Assembly (NCBI GenBank): GCA_913050115.1
Contig: CAJWZU010000003.1
Span: forward strand, 1-64,000
Origin: an uncultured Cellvibrionales bacterium
Lineage (GTDB): Bacteria; Pseudomonadota; Gammaproteobacteria; Pseudomonadales; Cellvibrionaceae
Reading direction: 5' to 3'
DNA length: 64,000 nt
Shown here: piece by piece, positions 7,878 through 17,476 of the stretch
How the letters are laid out: each line of letters begins with the position of its first letter
How positions within the stretch are numbered: position 1 is the stretch's first letter
Position numbers and translations under genes: made by a program
The notes under the pieces: generated by a model
Told to the model about the DNA's origin: nothing
Database searches by the model: none
What the model saw: the letters and a program-made list of their open reading frames with translations, nothing else

Positions 7878-8965
7878 GTGATTGTTGTTCGCCCAAGCTG
7901 AAACCCGATCCTAAGGCGATTGATTCAAGCACAAGTTGCTGCGGTACGAAGCAGTCTTTGGATAAATTACTCTGGGGCAGTTTAACCGGTGTTGCGCTGC
8001 TCTATGCTTTGTATTTTCTGGCACCTGCGGTGAATTGGGCGCCGCCGGAGTGGCTTGCGACTATGTCGCTTGCCACCGTCGAGTTGTTCAACACTATGTG
8101 GTGGAGCGTGGTATTGGCGGCCTTGTTTGTCGGTTTGATTGGACGCATACCGCAACATTTTATTGTTGCTATTCTTGGGCGCGGTGGCAGCTTTAAGGGC
8201 ATTGTACGAGCGACAGCAGCCGGTGTACTGATGGACTTGTGCAGTCATGGTATTTTGATGGTAGGGATGAAACTCTATCAAAAAGGGGCCAGTCTCGGTC
8301 AGGTCATGGCTTTTTTGATCGCCAGCCCATGGAATTCGCTGTCACTGACACTCATTATGTGTGCTTTGATTGGCCTGCCTTGGACGCTGGCGTTTATTGC
8401 ACTGTCGATGGTTATTGGTGTTATCTCAGGTTTGATTTTTGATCGTCTGGTAGCGCGAAATATTTTGCCGGGAGGGATCGAACATCAAGGGCTGCCCGAG
8501 GGCTTCAAATTTTGGCCTGAGGCGAAAGCGGCATGGGCGGCAACAACAGTGAATAAGACTTGGGTCAAAGGCGTGTTGTGGGAAGGTGTGCAGGGTTCGC
8601 GCATAGTAGTGCGCTGGTTGCTGTTCGGAATTTTGTTGGCGGCGGCTATTCGCGGGTTTGTTTCGCTGGATAATTTTCAGGATTACTTTGGCCCCACCGT
8701 AATAGGTTTGGCACTAACATTGCTGGCGGCGACGATTATCGAAGTCTGTTCCGAGGGTTCGACACCGATAGCGGCGGACTTAATGACTCGGGCTAAGGCG
8801 CCCGGCAATAGCTTTGCCTTTTTGATGACGGGTGTTGCCACCGATTACACCGAGGTAATGGTGATAAAAGACACTATGAAAAGCTGGAAAGTCGCATTGT
8901 TTTTGCCTCTGGTTACGGTGCCGCAGGTTGTTGCCATTGCCTTGATATTAAACACTATGGGCTGA
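7874..8965 (+). CDS. DUF318/ArsP-type permease, probable copper or zinc efflux
   Basis: A 363-residue inner-membrane permease with about eight hydrophobic segments in two repeated halves. The halves carry GVLMDLCSHG (after about residue 115) and IEVCSEGSTPIAADL (about 289-303), as in the DUF318/ArsP superfamily. The cytoplasmic N-terminus has two Cys pairs, Cys4-Cys5 and Cys22-Cys23, a plausible soft-metal docking site. Family members export organoarsenicals or, in the SO_0444 group, copper and zinc. The CueR gene overlapping it argues for Cu(I) efflux. The start is GTG, overlapping the regulator stop. Confidence 0.82.
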   Translation: MSDCCSPKLKPDPKAIDSSTSCCGTKQSLDKLLWGSLTGVALLYALYFLAPAVNWAPPEWLATMSLATVELFNTMWWSVVLAALFVGLIGRIPQHFIVAILGRGGSFKGIVRATAAGVLMDLCSHGILMVGMKLYQKGASLGQVMAFLIASPWNSLSLTLIMCALIGLPWTLAFIALSMVIGVISGLIFDRLVARNILPGGIEHQGLPEGFKFWPEAKAAWAATTVNKTWVKGVLWEGVQGSRIVVRWLLFGILLAAAIRGFVSLDNFQDYFGPTVIGLALTLLAATIIEVCSEGSTPIAADLMTRAKAPGNSFAFLMTGVATDYTEVMVIKDTMKSWKVALFLPLVTVPQVVAIALILNTMG

Positions 8966-9196
8966 GTCTTTCGGTGGCCGAGGTGGTTGTATTGTTTGAG
9001 TTACGAACATTATGGCGAGTTACAATATTGCTCTTTTTTCTTTTTGGCGAGGGTGTCTTGAGTGGCTGTGTTTGCACTAACTTTTGAATAATCGGGCTGA
9101 TGCAGAACCTTGCTAACATCTAGAAAGCAAGCGCTTATTGAGGTAGAATCGCGACCTGCTTTTACCCCGACATTTTTACACAGGCACACCCGCTCA

Positions 9197-10291
9197 ATGG
9201 AAATCAATCCGCTACTTAATAGCCTCAAAGATTTGTATGCGCGCACTGATACTTTGCGCAACTACCTCGACTACGATGCCAAGAAAGAGCGTCTTACCGA
9301 AGTTGAGTTAGAATTGGCTGAGCCCTCTGTATGGGATGATCCTAATCGCGCGCAGGAGTTGGGTCGGGAGCGCTCAAGCTTAGAGGCGGTTGTTAAGACT
9401 ATTGATGACTTAGATTCTGGTGTCGTCGATTGCCGCGATCTTCTCGACATGGCAGTTGATGAAGACGATGAAGATACCGTGGCTGAGGTTGAAGCTGAAG
9501 TTGTTGAACTCGATGCGCATTTAGCGAAATTGGAATTCCGTCGCATGTTTTCACACGAGATGGACCCCAATAACGCCTTTTTGGAGATTCAGTCGGGTTC
9601 CGGCGGCACCGAGGCGCAGGACTGGGCCGAAATGACCTTACGTATGTATTTGCGTTGGGGTGATTCGAAGGGCTTTAAAACAACACTGGAAGAGGCTTCT
9701 TCTGGGGATGTGGCCGGTATCAAGAGCGCTACTATTCGTTTTGAAGGTGAATATGCTTTTGGTTGGCTGCGCACCGAAACCGGTGTTCATCGCCTGGTAC
9801 GAAAGTCCCCGTTTGACTCCGGCGGCCGTCGTCATACGTCATTTAGTTCGGTGTTTGTATCCCCTGAGATCGATGACAATATCGAGATTGATATTAATCC
9901 TAGTGATGTTCGTACCGATACCTACCGCGCCTCCGGAGCCGGTGGTCAGCACGTCAACAAAACCGATTCGGCTGTGCGTTTAACACATGTACCTACGGGT
10001 ATCGTGGCGGAGTGTCAGAGCCAGCGCTCGCAGCATAAAAACCGCGATCAAGCTTGGAAGATGCTGCGCGCTCGTATTTATGAGCAAGAGATGATGAAGC
10101 GTAATGCCGATAAGCAGGAGATGGAAGATAACAAAGCTGACATCGGCTGGGGCAGTCAAATTCGCTCTTATGTATTGGATGATCAGCGTATTAAAGATTT
10201 AAGAACGAATGTTCAAACCAGTAACTGTGGTGCCGTACTTGACGGTGATTTGGACCAGTTTATTGTGGCTAGCCTAAAAGCAGGTCTATAA
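9197..10291 (+). CDS. prfB: Peptide chain release factor 2, without programmed frameshift
   Basis: RF2 recognises UGA and UAA stop codons and releases the finished peptide. The 364-residue protein is full length from the ATG at 9197. The open frame extends upstream to 9110, but that extension has no family counterpart. The UGA-reading tripeptide SPF is at residues 204-206 and the catalytic GGQ at 249-251, preceded by Ala at the position where E. coli K-12 has Thr246. Where most bacteria have CTT TGA C and a +1 frameshift, this gene reads CTC GAC (9266-9271) straight through, with no internal Shine-Dalgarno. The autoregulatory frameshift is therefore absent. lysS follows 66 bp downstream, as in E. 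coli. Confidence 0.97.
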   Translation: MEINPLLNSLKDLYARTDTLRNYLDYDAKKERLTEVELELAEPSVWDDPNRAQELGRERSSLEAVVKTIDDLDSGVVDCRDLLDMAVDEDDEDTVAEVEAEVVELDAHLAKLEFRRMFSHEMDPNNAFLEIQSGSGGTEAQDWAEMTLRMYLRWGDSKGFKTTLEEASSGDVAGIKSATIRFEGEYAFGWLRTETGVHRLVRKSPFDSGGRRHTSFSSVFVSPEIDDNIEIDINPSDVRTDTYRASGAGGQHVNKTDSAVRLTHVPTGIVAECQSQRSQHKNRDQAWKMLRARIYEQEMMKRNADKQEMEDNKADIGWGSQIRSYVLDDQRIKDLRTNVQTSNCGAVLDGDLDQFIVASLKAGL

Positions 10292-10357
10292 AATTGTGTG
10301 GTGCTGCTTGATTAAGCGGCACACGCCAGCAACGATATTTAACATTTAAGCGTGTAG

Positions 10358-11887
10358 ATGATTATGACTAACGACAAGCAGCCGGTACAACAAGACGAAA
10401 ATAAACTCATCGCGGAGCGCCGAGCCAAGCTGGCCGGTCTGCGTGAGAAAGCGCGTGAAGAGGAGGGCACTGCCTTTCCAAACAATTTTCGCCCCGAGCA
10501 CAAAAGCCAAGAACTGAAAGACCTACATGGCGATAAAGAAAAGCCGGCATTAGAAGAAGAAAACAACATAGTCAGCGTTGCCGGCCGAGTCATTCGCAAT
10601 CGCGGTGCTTTTCTGGCTATTCAAGATGTCGCCGGTACCATTCAGTTATATGTAACCAAAGCTGCGCGTCCTTTCGCGAAAAGTCTGGACTTGGGTGATA
10701 TCGTCGGTGTTAAAGGCGAGCTGCACAAATCGGGTAAAGGCGACCTTTACGTGCAGCTAGATGACTACGTACTGCTGACTAAGTCGTTGCGTCCGCTGCC
10801 GGATAAATTCCACGGCTTAAACGATCAGGAAATGCGTTACCGCCAGCGTTATGTAGACCTGATTGCTAATCCAGAAGTACGCGATACTTTTGTGATGCGC
10901 ACAAAAATAGTGCAGTTTATTCGCAATTACTTAAATGGTAACGACTTTCTCGAAGTTGAAACCCCTATGCTGCAGGCGATTCCCGGTGGGGCTACTGCGC
11001 GTCCGTTCGTCACTCACCATAATGCGCTGGATATAGACATGTATTTGCGTATAGCTCCCGAGCTGTATTTGAAGCGTTTAGTCGTCGGTGGTTTCGATCG
11101 CGTGTATGAGATTAACCGCAATTTTCGTAACGAGGGTTTGTCGACTCGTCACAACCCTGAGTTCACTATGCTCGAGTTTTATCAAGCCTATGCCGATTAC
11201 AATGACTTGATGAATCTGACTGAAGATATGCTGCGCAAGATTTGCGAAGAAGTGATCGGCAACACTCTTATCAAAGCTACAGAAAAGAACGCCGAAGGTG
11301 AGGTGATCAGCGAGGTCACCTACGATTTTACTAAGCCATTTGTGCGCCTGTCTGTGTTTGATTCTATTCTGCAGTATAACCCTGACGTTAAAGCTTCTGA
11401 CATCGACAACATCGACAGCGCTCGTGCTCTGGCTGAGAAACTCGACGTACGTCTAAAGGATTCCTATGGTCTCGGTAAGATTCAGATAGAAATTTTCGAT
11501 AAGACCGTCGAGCATCGTTTGATCGATCCGACCTTTATTACCCAGTATCCAACAGAAGTTTCCCCATTGGCGCGTCGCAATGATGACAACCCTTTTGTGA
11601 CCGACCGTTTCGAGTTTTTTGTCGGTGGCCGCGAAATTGCCAATGGTTTCTCCGAGCTCAACGATGCCGAAGATCAGGCAGAGCGATTTGCTGCTCAGGT
11701 GGAAGAAAAAGATGCCGGTGATAACGAAGCCATGCATTACGATGCTGACTATATTCGTGCTTTAGAATACGGTATGCCGCCAACAGCGGGGCAGGGTATT
11801 GGTATTGATCGCTTAGTGATGATGTTGACTGATCAACCTTCAATACGCGATGTGCTCTTATTCCCAGCTATGCGCCCAGAGGTTTAA
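10358..11887 (+). CDS. lysS: Lysyl-tRNA synthetase, class II
   Basis: This cytoplasmic enzyme charges tRNA-Lys with lysine. At 509 residues it matches class II LysRS. It has an N-terminal OB-fold anticodon-binding domain (about residues 60-150, containing [17 protein letters not shown]), then the catalytic core with motif 2 ([18 protein letters not shown]) and motif 3 ([12 protein letters not shown]) near the end. Two ATG codons are possible, 10358 and 10364. It is the second gene of a prfB-lysS pair and is followed by a hairpin terminator. Confidence 0.97.
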   Translation: MIMTNDKQPVQQDENKLIAERRAKLAGLREKAREEEGTAFPNNFRPEHKSQELKDLHGDKEKPALEEENNIVSVAGRVIRNRGAFLAIQDVAGTIQLYVTKAARPFAKSLDLGDIVGVKGELHKSGKGDLYVQLDDYVLLTKSLRPLPDKFHGLNDQEMRYRQRYVDLIANPEVRDTFVMRTKIVQFIRNYLNGNDFLEVETPMLQAIPGGATARPFVTHHNALDIDMYLRIAPELYLKRLVVGGFDRVYEINRNFRNEGLSTRHNPEFTMLEFYQAYADYNDLMNLTEDMLRKICEEVIGNTLIKATEKNAEGEVISEVTYDFTKPFVRLSVFDSILQYNPDVKASDIDNIDSARALAEKLDVRLKDSYGLGKIQIEIFDKTVEHRLIDPTFITQYPTEVSPLARRNDDNPFVTDRFEFFVGGREIANGFSELNDAEDQAERFAAQVEEKDAGDNEAMHYDADYIRALEYGMPPTAGQGIGIDRLVMMLTDQPSIRDVLLFPAMRPEV

Positions 11888-11943
11888 TACTCGGACGGTT
11901 TTTTTGACTACTATATAATTTAATTTATGCGGTTATATGTCAC

Positions 11944-11971
11944 ACAAAGGCACCTACAAGGGTGCCTTTGT
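11944..11971 (+). terminator. Hairpin terminator after lysS
   Basis: An 11-base inverted repeat (11944-11954 and 11961-11971) with a 6-base loop and GC-rich centre (GGCACC/GGTGCC). The following T-tract is weak. It lies 56 bp after the lysS stop and is the only hairpin in the gap. The rest of 11888-12221 shows nothing else clear apart from a weak Shine-Dalgarno before the next gene. Confidence 0.7.
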
Positions 11972-12221
11972 TGCATCTATTGGTAGAATTAAATTTATAA
12001 GGTATAACTAGTAACCAACGCGGCTGAGGCTGTTAGTCTTAAATTGGGTAAACTGGATGAATATGTTGAGCGGCACCAGTAGTTATCGCTGAATGATTAC
12101 AGTTGTTAATGGGTTTGTGGTTTGTCATCTTATGGATTTTTTGAACGTATATTCATAGAATTCGCCCGCCAGTTGATTAATGGAATCAATCTTCAATCAA
12201 ATCTTTTTAGTAGGTAGTGTT

Positions 12222-12596
12222 ATGAAATCTATATTTAATGCGAGTTTACTAGTTGTCGCGCTGCTTTTGTCTTCTTCAGTGCAGGCTGTTGGTCTGGGCG
12301 ATGCTCATTTATTGTCGTCATTGGGACAGCCGCTGAAGGCCGAAATTGTGATTGTCGATGCTGGAGACCTGACACCGGATGATATACAGGTGAAACAGTT
12401 GCGGCAGTTGGCTATTGATAGTATTGAGAATAATGTCCGCTACCTTTTTGAAGCGCAATACAACGCAAAGGGACAGCTGGTGGTATTGGTGACGACGGAA
12501 AATAATCTTGCAGAGCCTTATGTGGCGTTTACTTTATCTCTGCAGTTGAGCCAAGGTGAGGTGTCTCGACAGTATACTTTGATGCTAGATTTTTAA
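12222..12596 (+). CDS. Stand-alone FimV N-terminal-domain protein (secreted, 124 residues)
   Basis: A 124-residue protein starting at the ATG at 12222, preceded by AGGTAG. A signal peptide ends near SVQAVG and is followed at once by GLGDAHLLSSLGQPLKAEI, the signature start of the FimV N-terminal domain. The remainder (ENNVRYLFEAQYNAKGQL, then AEPYVAFTLSLQL) covers that one domain and stops. There is no LysM, transmembrane or TPR part, unlike FimV proteins of 600-900 residues. It resembles the N-domain of the FimV-like protein at 13590-15545, so it may be a partial duplicate or a free partner. It converges with the next gene, overlapping it by 4 bp. Confidence 0.72.
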   Translation: MKSIFNASLLVVALLLSSSVQAVGLGDAHLLSSLGQPLKAEIVIVDAGDLTPDDIQVKQLRQLAIDSIENNVRYLFEAQYNAKGQLVVLVTTENNLAEPYVAFTLSLQLSQGEVSRQYTLMLDF

Positions 12597-13510
12597 TCCT
12601 GACTGAAACTAGTGTTAGCGCTTATAGGGTCAATTGTCGGTTTGTACCAAAGTTCCGGCCGGTTTATTGGTGTTCTAGGCGGCAGTAATGTGTTTTTAAG
12701 TACGATTAACTTTCGTTTGTCTAATTTTGCCGCTTCAATATACTCTTCATGATAGCGCATAAATAACTCGTCGAAGCGACCATCATTAATCATAGTTTCC
12801 AGGCCACTTTCAATGGCACGAGCCAAATCGGGTCGATTTTTATTGACGAAATAATAAAATGCGGTCGGGTAATAGATCAGTATGTTTTCGTCGACTTTGA
12901 TCTGCATACTTTTGTTGGCCTCATACTCGCGCCAAACCTCGATGACTGAGCGCGGAAAGTAGTCTATACGCTCCATAGCCAGCATTTTGAAAAGTCCTGC
13001 GTAGCTGCTAGAGCGAAACATAGTCATACCGTTCCATTCCAATATACGGGTGTCTGGCCAGTCGTGCATTTGCCCCGCTTTTAATGTTCGTATGTCTTTC
13101 TTTGACCGGCTGTTTAAAAAGAGATCACCAGAATTGGAGTGAACCAGTGGTATGCGCCAGCCGATTAAGCCCTTAAAAATGGGTATACGAATGGGCAACA
13201 GCATGGATTCGCGATCAATGGAGGTCATGCTCCAGCTGACATCAAGAAACTTATTCGAAGCCAGATCTGTCAGCGCGCGCTTTTGCTCATAATCATTGGC
13301 GCTGGGAGTGAGGACATAAGTTTTACCGCTGGCACGCAGGGCTAAGTCTAATAGCAATATGGGATAACTTTGGCGCTGTTTGTTGGGATAGTTAAGATGT
13401 TCAAAATCAAGTTCGACAGCCTGAACCGCTGTGGAGAAAGTGCTGACCAAAAATAATTTGAGCAGTACTTTTGACGAATATCTTGTCAGAGCATTTTTCA
13501 ACTGGCCCAT
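12593..13510 (-). CDS. Periplasmic substrate-binding-like protein (SBP family 3 fold)
   Basis: A 305-residue protein with an N-terminal hydrophobic signal (LKLFLVSTFSTAVQA) and a body resembling solute-binding proteins of the amino-acid (bacterial SBP_3) class. Recognisable parts are a SYPILLLDLALRASG opening, a TMFRSSSYAGLFKMLAMERIDYFPRS stretch in the second lobe (shown here only as the run after residue 185) and a closing ETMINDGRFDELF. No transporter permease or ATPase is adjacent, so it may be an orphan sensor or binding protein instead of an importer component. It lies directly downstream of the FimV-like gene on the same strand (79 bp), suggesting co-transcription. Confidence 0.7.
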   Translation of the reverse strand: MGQLKNALTRYSSKVLLKLFLVSTFSTAVQAVELDFEHLNYPNKQRQSYPILLLDLALRASGKTYVLTPSANDYEQKRALTDLASNKFLDVSWSMTSIDRESMLLPIRIPIFKGLIGWRIPLVHSNSGDLFLNSRSKKDIRTLKAGQMHDWPDTRILEWNGMTMFRSSSYAGLFKMLAMERIDYFPRSVIEVWREYEANKSMQIKVDENILIYYPTAFYYFVNKNRPDLARAIESGLETMINDGRFDELFMRYHEEYIEAAKLDKRKLIVLKNTLLPPRTPINRPELWYKPTIDPISANTSFSQD

Positions 13511-13589
13511 TTTAGCTACTCGCTAATAAAGATTGGCAAACTATTATTTAAGCATTGACGCAATTAATTATTTTGAGAAGAACACTATC

Positions 13590-15545
13590 TTAAACATCAG
13601 GGGATTTTGGTCCAATGTTGAACTGTTTACGCCACTCAGCAATAGAGTTACGAGTACTATCCTCATCTTGTGGAATATTTTTACACAGCAATTCAAATTG
13701 ATCATGCTGACTACTGCGAGCATAGATATCGAGTAGTGCCAGCTTTAAGGCAACACTGTCGGGTGATTCTGAGAGCCCTTGGTTGAGTAATTTTTCTGCC
13801 CTGTCGTGCTGCCCGTATGCGGCGTAAATATTGGCCTGCCAAATGGTATCGCTGTCGGCGTCATTATGGCTATTCTCGGAGGCATTGAGCGATTCCAGTT
13901 CCTCGGGTTGGTATGATTCCTCCAGCATAATATGGCCGCTATCGATATCACTGGGCGTGAAAGTAGGGTGATCATTATTGATCTCTAATTTACGCTCTGC
14001 CAACTTCTTATGTAATTCTTTATCCTTTAAATTTTGTTCTGACTCAGCTGCTTGCCCCAAGCTTTGTTGTTGGCGTGAATTTTTATCGCGGCCGTGGCTA
14101 TTATCGGTGTTGATATTGAGGGCGTCGTCGGATGTTGAGTCGAGATCATAAATTTCTGATGATTCTCGGGTCATATCAGTGGTGAGATCAATACTTTTAG
14201 GCTTCTGGCTATTAACCGAGACATCTGAACCCGCGTCCATTAATAGTGCATCATCTATGGCAGATTTAGTTGGCACGGTATTTTCAATATCTAAGCCAAA
14301 ATCCAACGAGCTGATGTCTGAGCCATCTAAAAGTGAATCATTTAACTCGTCGATATCAAAGTCTTCTAGCAATGGCTCGTTTAACCACGACTCTTCGGTG
14401 GGGGCGACTAAGACTGTATTTTCGCTATTAAGAACCGGGGCATGTAGATTTATAATCTCATGTTCATTCTGGATACCACCAGCGCTGTTGATAGCGGTAT
14501 TTTCACTGCTGCTGGTTTTTAGCCTTTCTGTAGTATCTGTGGCCGGTGTTTGTTTTTCACTGCGGCGATATAATTGTGGCCAGTATACTTTAGCCAATAG
14601 CGCAGAGGCTAACAGCAACAGAGCTGCGACTAAAAAATACAAATAGTTGGTGCTGTCTTGATCTGTGTTAGTGGTTACGGTTTGTTGTGCCTGTGTTGCA
14701 GCGGGTATTAATTCTGCTGGTTCTTCTAGCACTGTAGTAGCGGTGACTTCTTGCTGTATGGCAGTGTTCGCAGCTTTAATAGACTGCTCTTCTGCCGAGT
14801 TTGGCATTATCCTTTTAGTATCATCATGCTCAACAGCGATGTCATCACTGTGCAGCAGTGGTTTAACATTGGCTAGTATCTCAGCCACCGGGACTTTCTG
14901 TTCAACTATGGCTTTCTTCTCTAACGTTACAACACTGCGTATGGCGTTGTTCTTAACTTGCGCTGTGTTTCCATCGACGCTTTTATTGGTTGATACCACT
15001 GGCGCTTGGGTGGCGGCACTCAATGGCGGGGTGTGGTTAGAGATGCGGGAAAACTTGGCGCTTAGACCATTATCAATTGGGAATACAGGTGCAAGTGGAT
15101 CAGATTTTAATGGCTGAGTGTAGTTAGAGTTGCGAGCGGTATCGTCACTGGGTGGCATGTCCATGAGCAAGGTGTATTCGCGGTTTACAGTGCCGCCTTG
15201 CCTTTCGACTTGCAGTACAAAACTAATATATGGATCAGTAACCGAGTGTCGGGTGTTTGCTTTAACCCATAACTGGCCCTTGTCATCGGTCTTAGTGGAG
15301 ATGATATAGCGAGGGCTGTTAATGGCGTCTTCAAAATTTAATTTGCGTGCACTCTGGCCATAAATCTGGCGTACCAGAACATCCTGCTCACTGATACCCA
15401 CGGTGTCAGTGAGCGGAATTAAAACATCGAGGGGTTGGCCAAGCCAAGAATTTAGACTGGCATCACCCAACCCAATGGCGCTAGAGTGACCGCTCAGGGA
15501 CAGTGAGGCTAGAAATACTGCCTTGAGTAAAAATGTCCGTTTCAT
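13590..15545 (-). CDS. FimV-like inner-membrane protein without LysM domain
   Basis: A 651-residue protein. The start at 15545 is chosen over 15563 because AGG lies about eight bases before it. The order is: a signal peptide, a FimV N-domain opening GLGDASLNSWLGQPLDV, a long low-complexity periplasmic linker, one transmembrane helix near residue 300 (FLVAALLLLASALLAKVYW), an acidic cytoplasmic linker, and a C-terminal TPR-like FimV domain (WQANIYAAYGQHDRAEKLL and onward). Pseudomonas FimV, which organises polar and type IV pilus machinery, has a peptidoglycan-binding LysM in the periplasmic part. I see none here. It follows gspM by 136 bp on the same strand. Confidence 0.82.
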   Translation of the reverse strand: MKRTFLLKAVFLASLSLSGHSSAIGLGDASLNSWLGQPLDVLIPLTDTVGISEQDVLVRQIYGQSARKLNFEDAINSPRYIISTKTDDKGQLWVKANTRHSVTDPYISFVLQVERQGGTVNREYTLLMDMPPSDDTARNSNYTQPLKSDPLAPVFPIDNGLSAKFSRISNHTPPLSAATQAPVVSTNKSVDGNTAQVKNNAIRSVVTLEKKAIVEQKVPVAEILANVKPLLHSDDIAVEHDDTKRIMPNSAEEQSIKAANTAIQQEVTATTVLEEPAELIPAATQAQQTVTTNTDQDSTNYLYFLVAALLLLASALLAKVYWPQLYRRSEKQTPATDTTERLKTSSSENTAINSAGGIQNEHEIINLHAPVLNSENTVLVAPTEESWLNEPLLEDFDIDELNDSLLDGSDISSLDFGLDIENTVPTKSAIDDALLMDAGSDVSVNSQKPKSIDLTTDMTRESSEIYDLDSTSDDALNINTDNSHGRDKNSRQQQSLGQAAESEQNLKDKELHKKLAERKLEINNDHPTFTPSDIDSGHIMLEESYQPEELESLNASENSHNDADSDTIWQANIYAAYGQHDRAEKLLNQGLSESPDSVALKLALLDIYARSSQHDQFELLCKNIPQDEDSTRNSIAEWRKQFNIGPKSPDV

Positions 15546-15681
15546 AAAAACCTGCAAATACAAAAATTATTTAAAGTATGTCTTTTTTATAGGAGAAAGT
15601 CATATAAAGCCACACTTTAGTTAGAGCTGAGTCACATCCCTGTTGCCTTTGCACTGTTATGGGGCTAAATAATTGAAATTA

Positions 15682-16191
15682 TTAACGGCTTATCGTCGCT
15701 CGGGCATCGACCTTGCCGGAATCTTTACGGTCCATCGATAATTCATCAATTTTTAAATTGTGCAGACTCTGCAGTTTGTCTATGGCTATTATAACTTGGT
15801 TAAACGGTGCAGCTTCAAGCCATAAACGAATACGGTCACTGCCCTCAGGTTGAACCCGCTTGAGGCTGAGCCCATTGGCTTTGGCTGTTTCGGTGACTAA
15901 TGTTAACAGGGATTGATTGCTGCTTTTTCCTTGTTTTTTGGGGCTAGTTGACTTGGCCTGTAGCTCTTTGGACTCAAGCCATTGATAAAGTTCTTGACCG
16001 CTTTGCGCATTTTGTCGGGCTCGGTCGTGATAGCTTTCAGCTGGTAGATATATAGCAAAGATAAAAATTAGCAATGCTGCAAAAATCGATAATAGCAGTA
16101 GTGCTTGTCGGTCTTTGTCTGGTAGTTGCTGCAGTTTGTCATTAATCTGCTTTATTTGAGGCTCTAATGCCTTTGAGAGTTTAGTCATCAT
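15682..16191 (-). CDS. gspM: Type II secretion protein GspM
   Basis: Inner-membrane assembly-platform protein that partners GspL. The start is set at 16191, giving 169 residues, because AAGGA lies seven bases upstream. A longer frame reaches into gspL. One transmembrane helix at about residues 28-48 (ALLLLSIFAALLIFIFAIYL) is followed by a coiled segment and a small ferredoxin-like periplasmic domain (LVTETAKANGLSLKRVQPEG onward). It is the last gsp gene. No gspN is present and the prepilin peptidase gene must lie elsewhere. Confidence 0.88.
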   Translation of the reverse strand: MMTKLSKALEPQIKQINDKLQQLPDKDRQALLLLSIFAALLIFIFAIYLPAESYHDRARQNAQSGQELYQWLESKELQAKSTSPKKQGKSSNQSLLTLVTETAKANGLSLKRVQPEGSDRIRLWLEAAPFNQVIIAIDKLQSLHNLKIDELSMDRKDSGKVDARATISR

Positions 16192-16201
16192 AATTGAGTC
16201 C

Positions 16202-17476
16202 TTATGTACCCAGCTGCAGACGACCGAGGACGCCGGTTTCTGATTCATTGGCTGACATTAGTTCAGCTTTAATGCCTTTCTTAGTTATCTCGCGCTGTAA
16301 TGAATCGAGCTGATCGATAGATTTGGCTCGTACCTCTATGGTCATTTGGCTGCGTTTTGCGTTATAGCGTATCTGCTCAATTTTTATAGAATTATGGGCG
16401 TTACTTTTCCAACTGTTAGCGAAAGCGCCTAATAAGGCCACAAAGCTACTGTTATCCTCACTGCTAGCACCACGAAAATGCGCTTGAGCCTGCCTTTTAA
16501 TGTCTATTATGCGCCGATCTTCGGGGAAATACTGACGATAAAGTTTTTCGGTATCAGTCGCAAAAACTTCAGCTTGTTTGTTAAAGTAGAAACCACTAGC
16601 GATGAAATAGCTGAGTTGTAACGTTAACAAAACGACTGCGGCAAGTGCGAAAACCTGCCATTTAACTTGGTTCTGGGCGTTTTTCTTTTTAGCTGTAAAT
16701 GTACCCTGCAACAGATTGATGAACCTGCCAGCAGCAATACGATCTAATAGTACAGTGGTGAGCGCTATGGGGTCTGCGCTAATGTTAACTTGAGCGCTTT
16801 GAGCGCTGTCGAGTGCTTGTAATTGCAGTTCTATTTCGCTGTTCAATTGCGATTCATAGTTAACAGTTAACGCCGGTCTCTCGGTCGATTCGAGGTCATC
16901 AGTATTATTAAAAGCGCTGTTCAGAAGAAGTTCTAAATTATCACTTTCGACGGCAATAATTTCACCGCTATTGAGGCTTAGCAACGCCCTGGAATTTCCG
17001 ACAAAAAGCTCATCAGGTTCAAGAAGCTGCGCATCACCAAGGGCGACACTAGGCTCTATATGGATGCCTTTCAAAAATGTTAAAAGTAGCTGCAGCTGTT
17101 CGCGCTCAATGGCGACGACGTTATAGCTGTTGTCACCAATCCGCGGTCCGGTTGACAAATGCATACTTTCAATATCGACGGTGAGTTTTTCCTCCACTAA
17201 AAAGGGCAGCGCTTGTTTAAAATGCTTAGCTTGCTTGCCTGGCAGAGTGACTTGAGTACAAAGTAAGTTTTCAACAGCCAGTATTAAGGTGCAATTAAAA
17301 GTGCTGATAGGCTCTTCATACCGCTCGGCAACAGTTTCGCCGAGCTGTGCCAAAATACACGTGTTCCAATTGGGTTGTTCGCTGTCTTGCTGTAAACACC
17401 ATTGAATAGGGCTTTTGCTGCCGAGAGTCTGTAGCGAGTCGGTGTAGTAAAGATATAGTGTCTGGCTCATGGTCAC
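16202..17476 (-). CDS. gspL: Type II secretion protein GspL
   Basis: A 424-residue bitopic protein linking the ATPase GspE to the membrane platform. A cytoplasmic actin-like domain spans residues 1 to about 265, a single helix (VFALAAVVLLTLQLSYFIAS) lies near 275-295, and the rest is a periplasmic ferredoxin-like domain. The frame starts at GTG 17476, overlapping the gspK stop (GTGA). An ATG two codons later is equally possible. Confidence 0.9.
   Translation of the reverse strand: MTMSQTLYLYYTDSLQTLGSKSPIQWCLQQDSEQPNWNTCILAQLGETVAERYEEPISTFNCTLILAVENLLCTQVTLPGKQAKHFKQALPFLVEEKLTVDIESMHLSTGPRIGDNSYNVVAIEREQLQLLLTFLKGIHIEPSVALGDAQLLEPDELFVGNSRALLSLNSGEIIAVESDNLELLLNSAFNNTDDLESTERPALTVNYESQLNSEIELQLQALDSAQSAQVNISADPIALTTVLLDRIAAGRFINLLQGTFTAKKKNAQNQVKWQVFALAAVVLLTLQLSYFIASGFYFNKQAEVFATDTEKLYRQYFPEDRRIIDIKRQAQAHFRGASSEDNSSFVALLGAFANSWKSNAHNSIKIEQIRYNAKRSQMTIEVRAKSIDQLDSLQREITKKGIKAELMSANESETGVLGRLQLGT

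Noticed and set aside
9110-9196. Upstream extension of prfB giving 29 more residues
   Set aside because: RF2 proteins begin with MEINP or similar. The extension has no family counterpart and the ATG at 9197 gives the normal length.
14179-15117. Two plus-strand open frames of about 150 codons over the FimV-like gene
   Set aside because: They are Ser/Val-rich shadows of the low-complexity minus-strand coding region and have no ribosome-binding sites.
15668-15683. AT-only palindrome at the end of gspM
   Set aside because: AATAATT-GA-AATTATT has no GC core and no T-tract, so it is too weak for a terminator and probably chance in an AT-rich gap.
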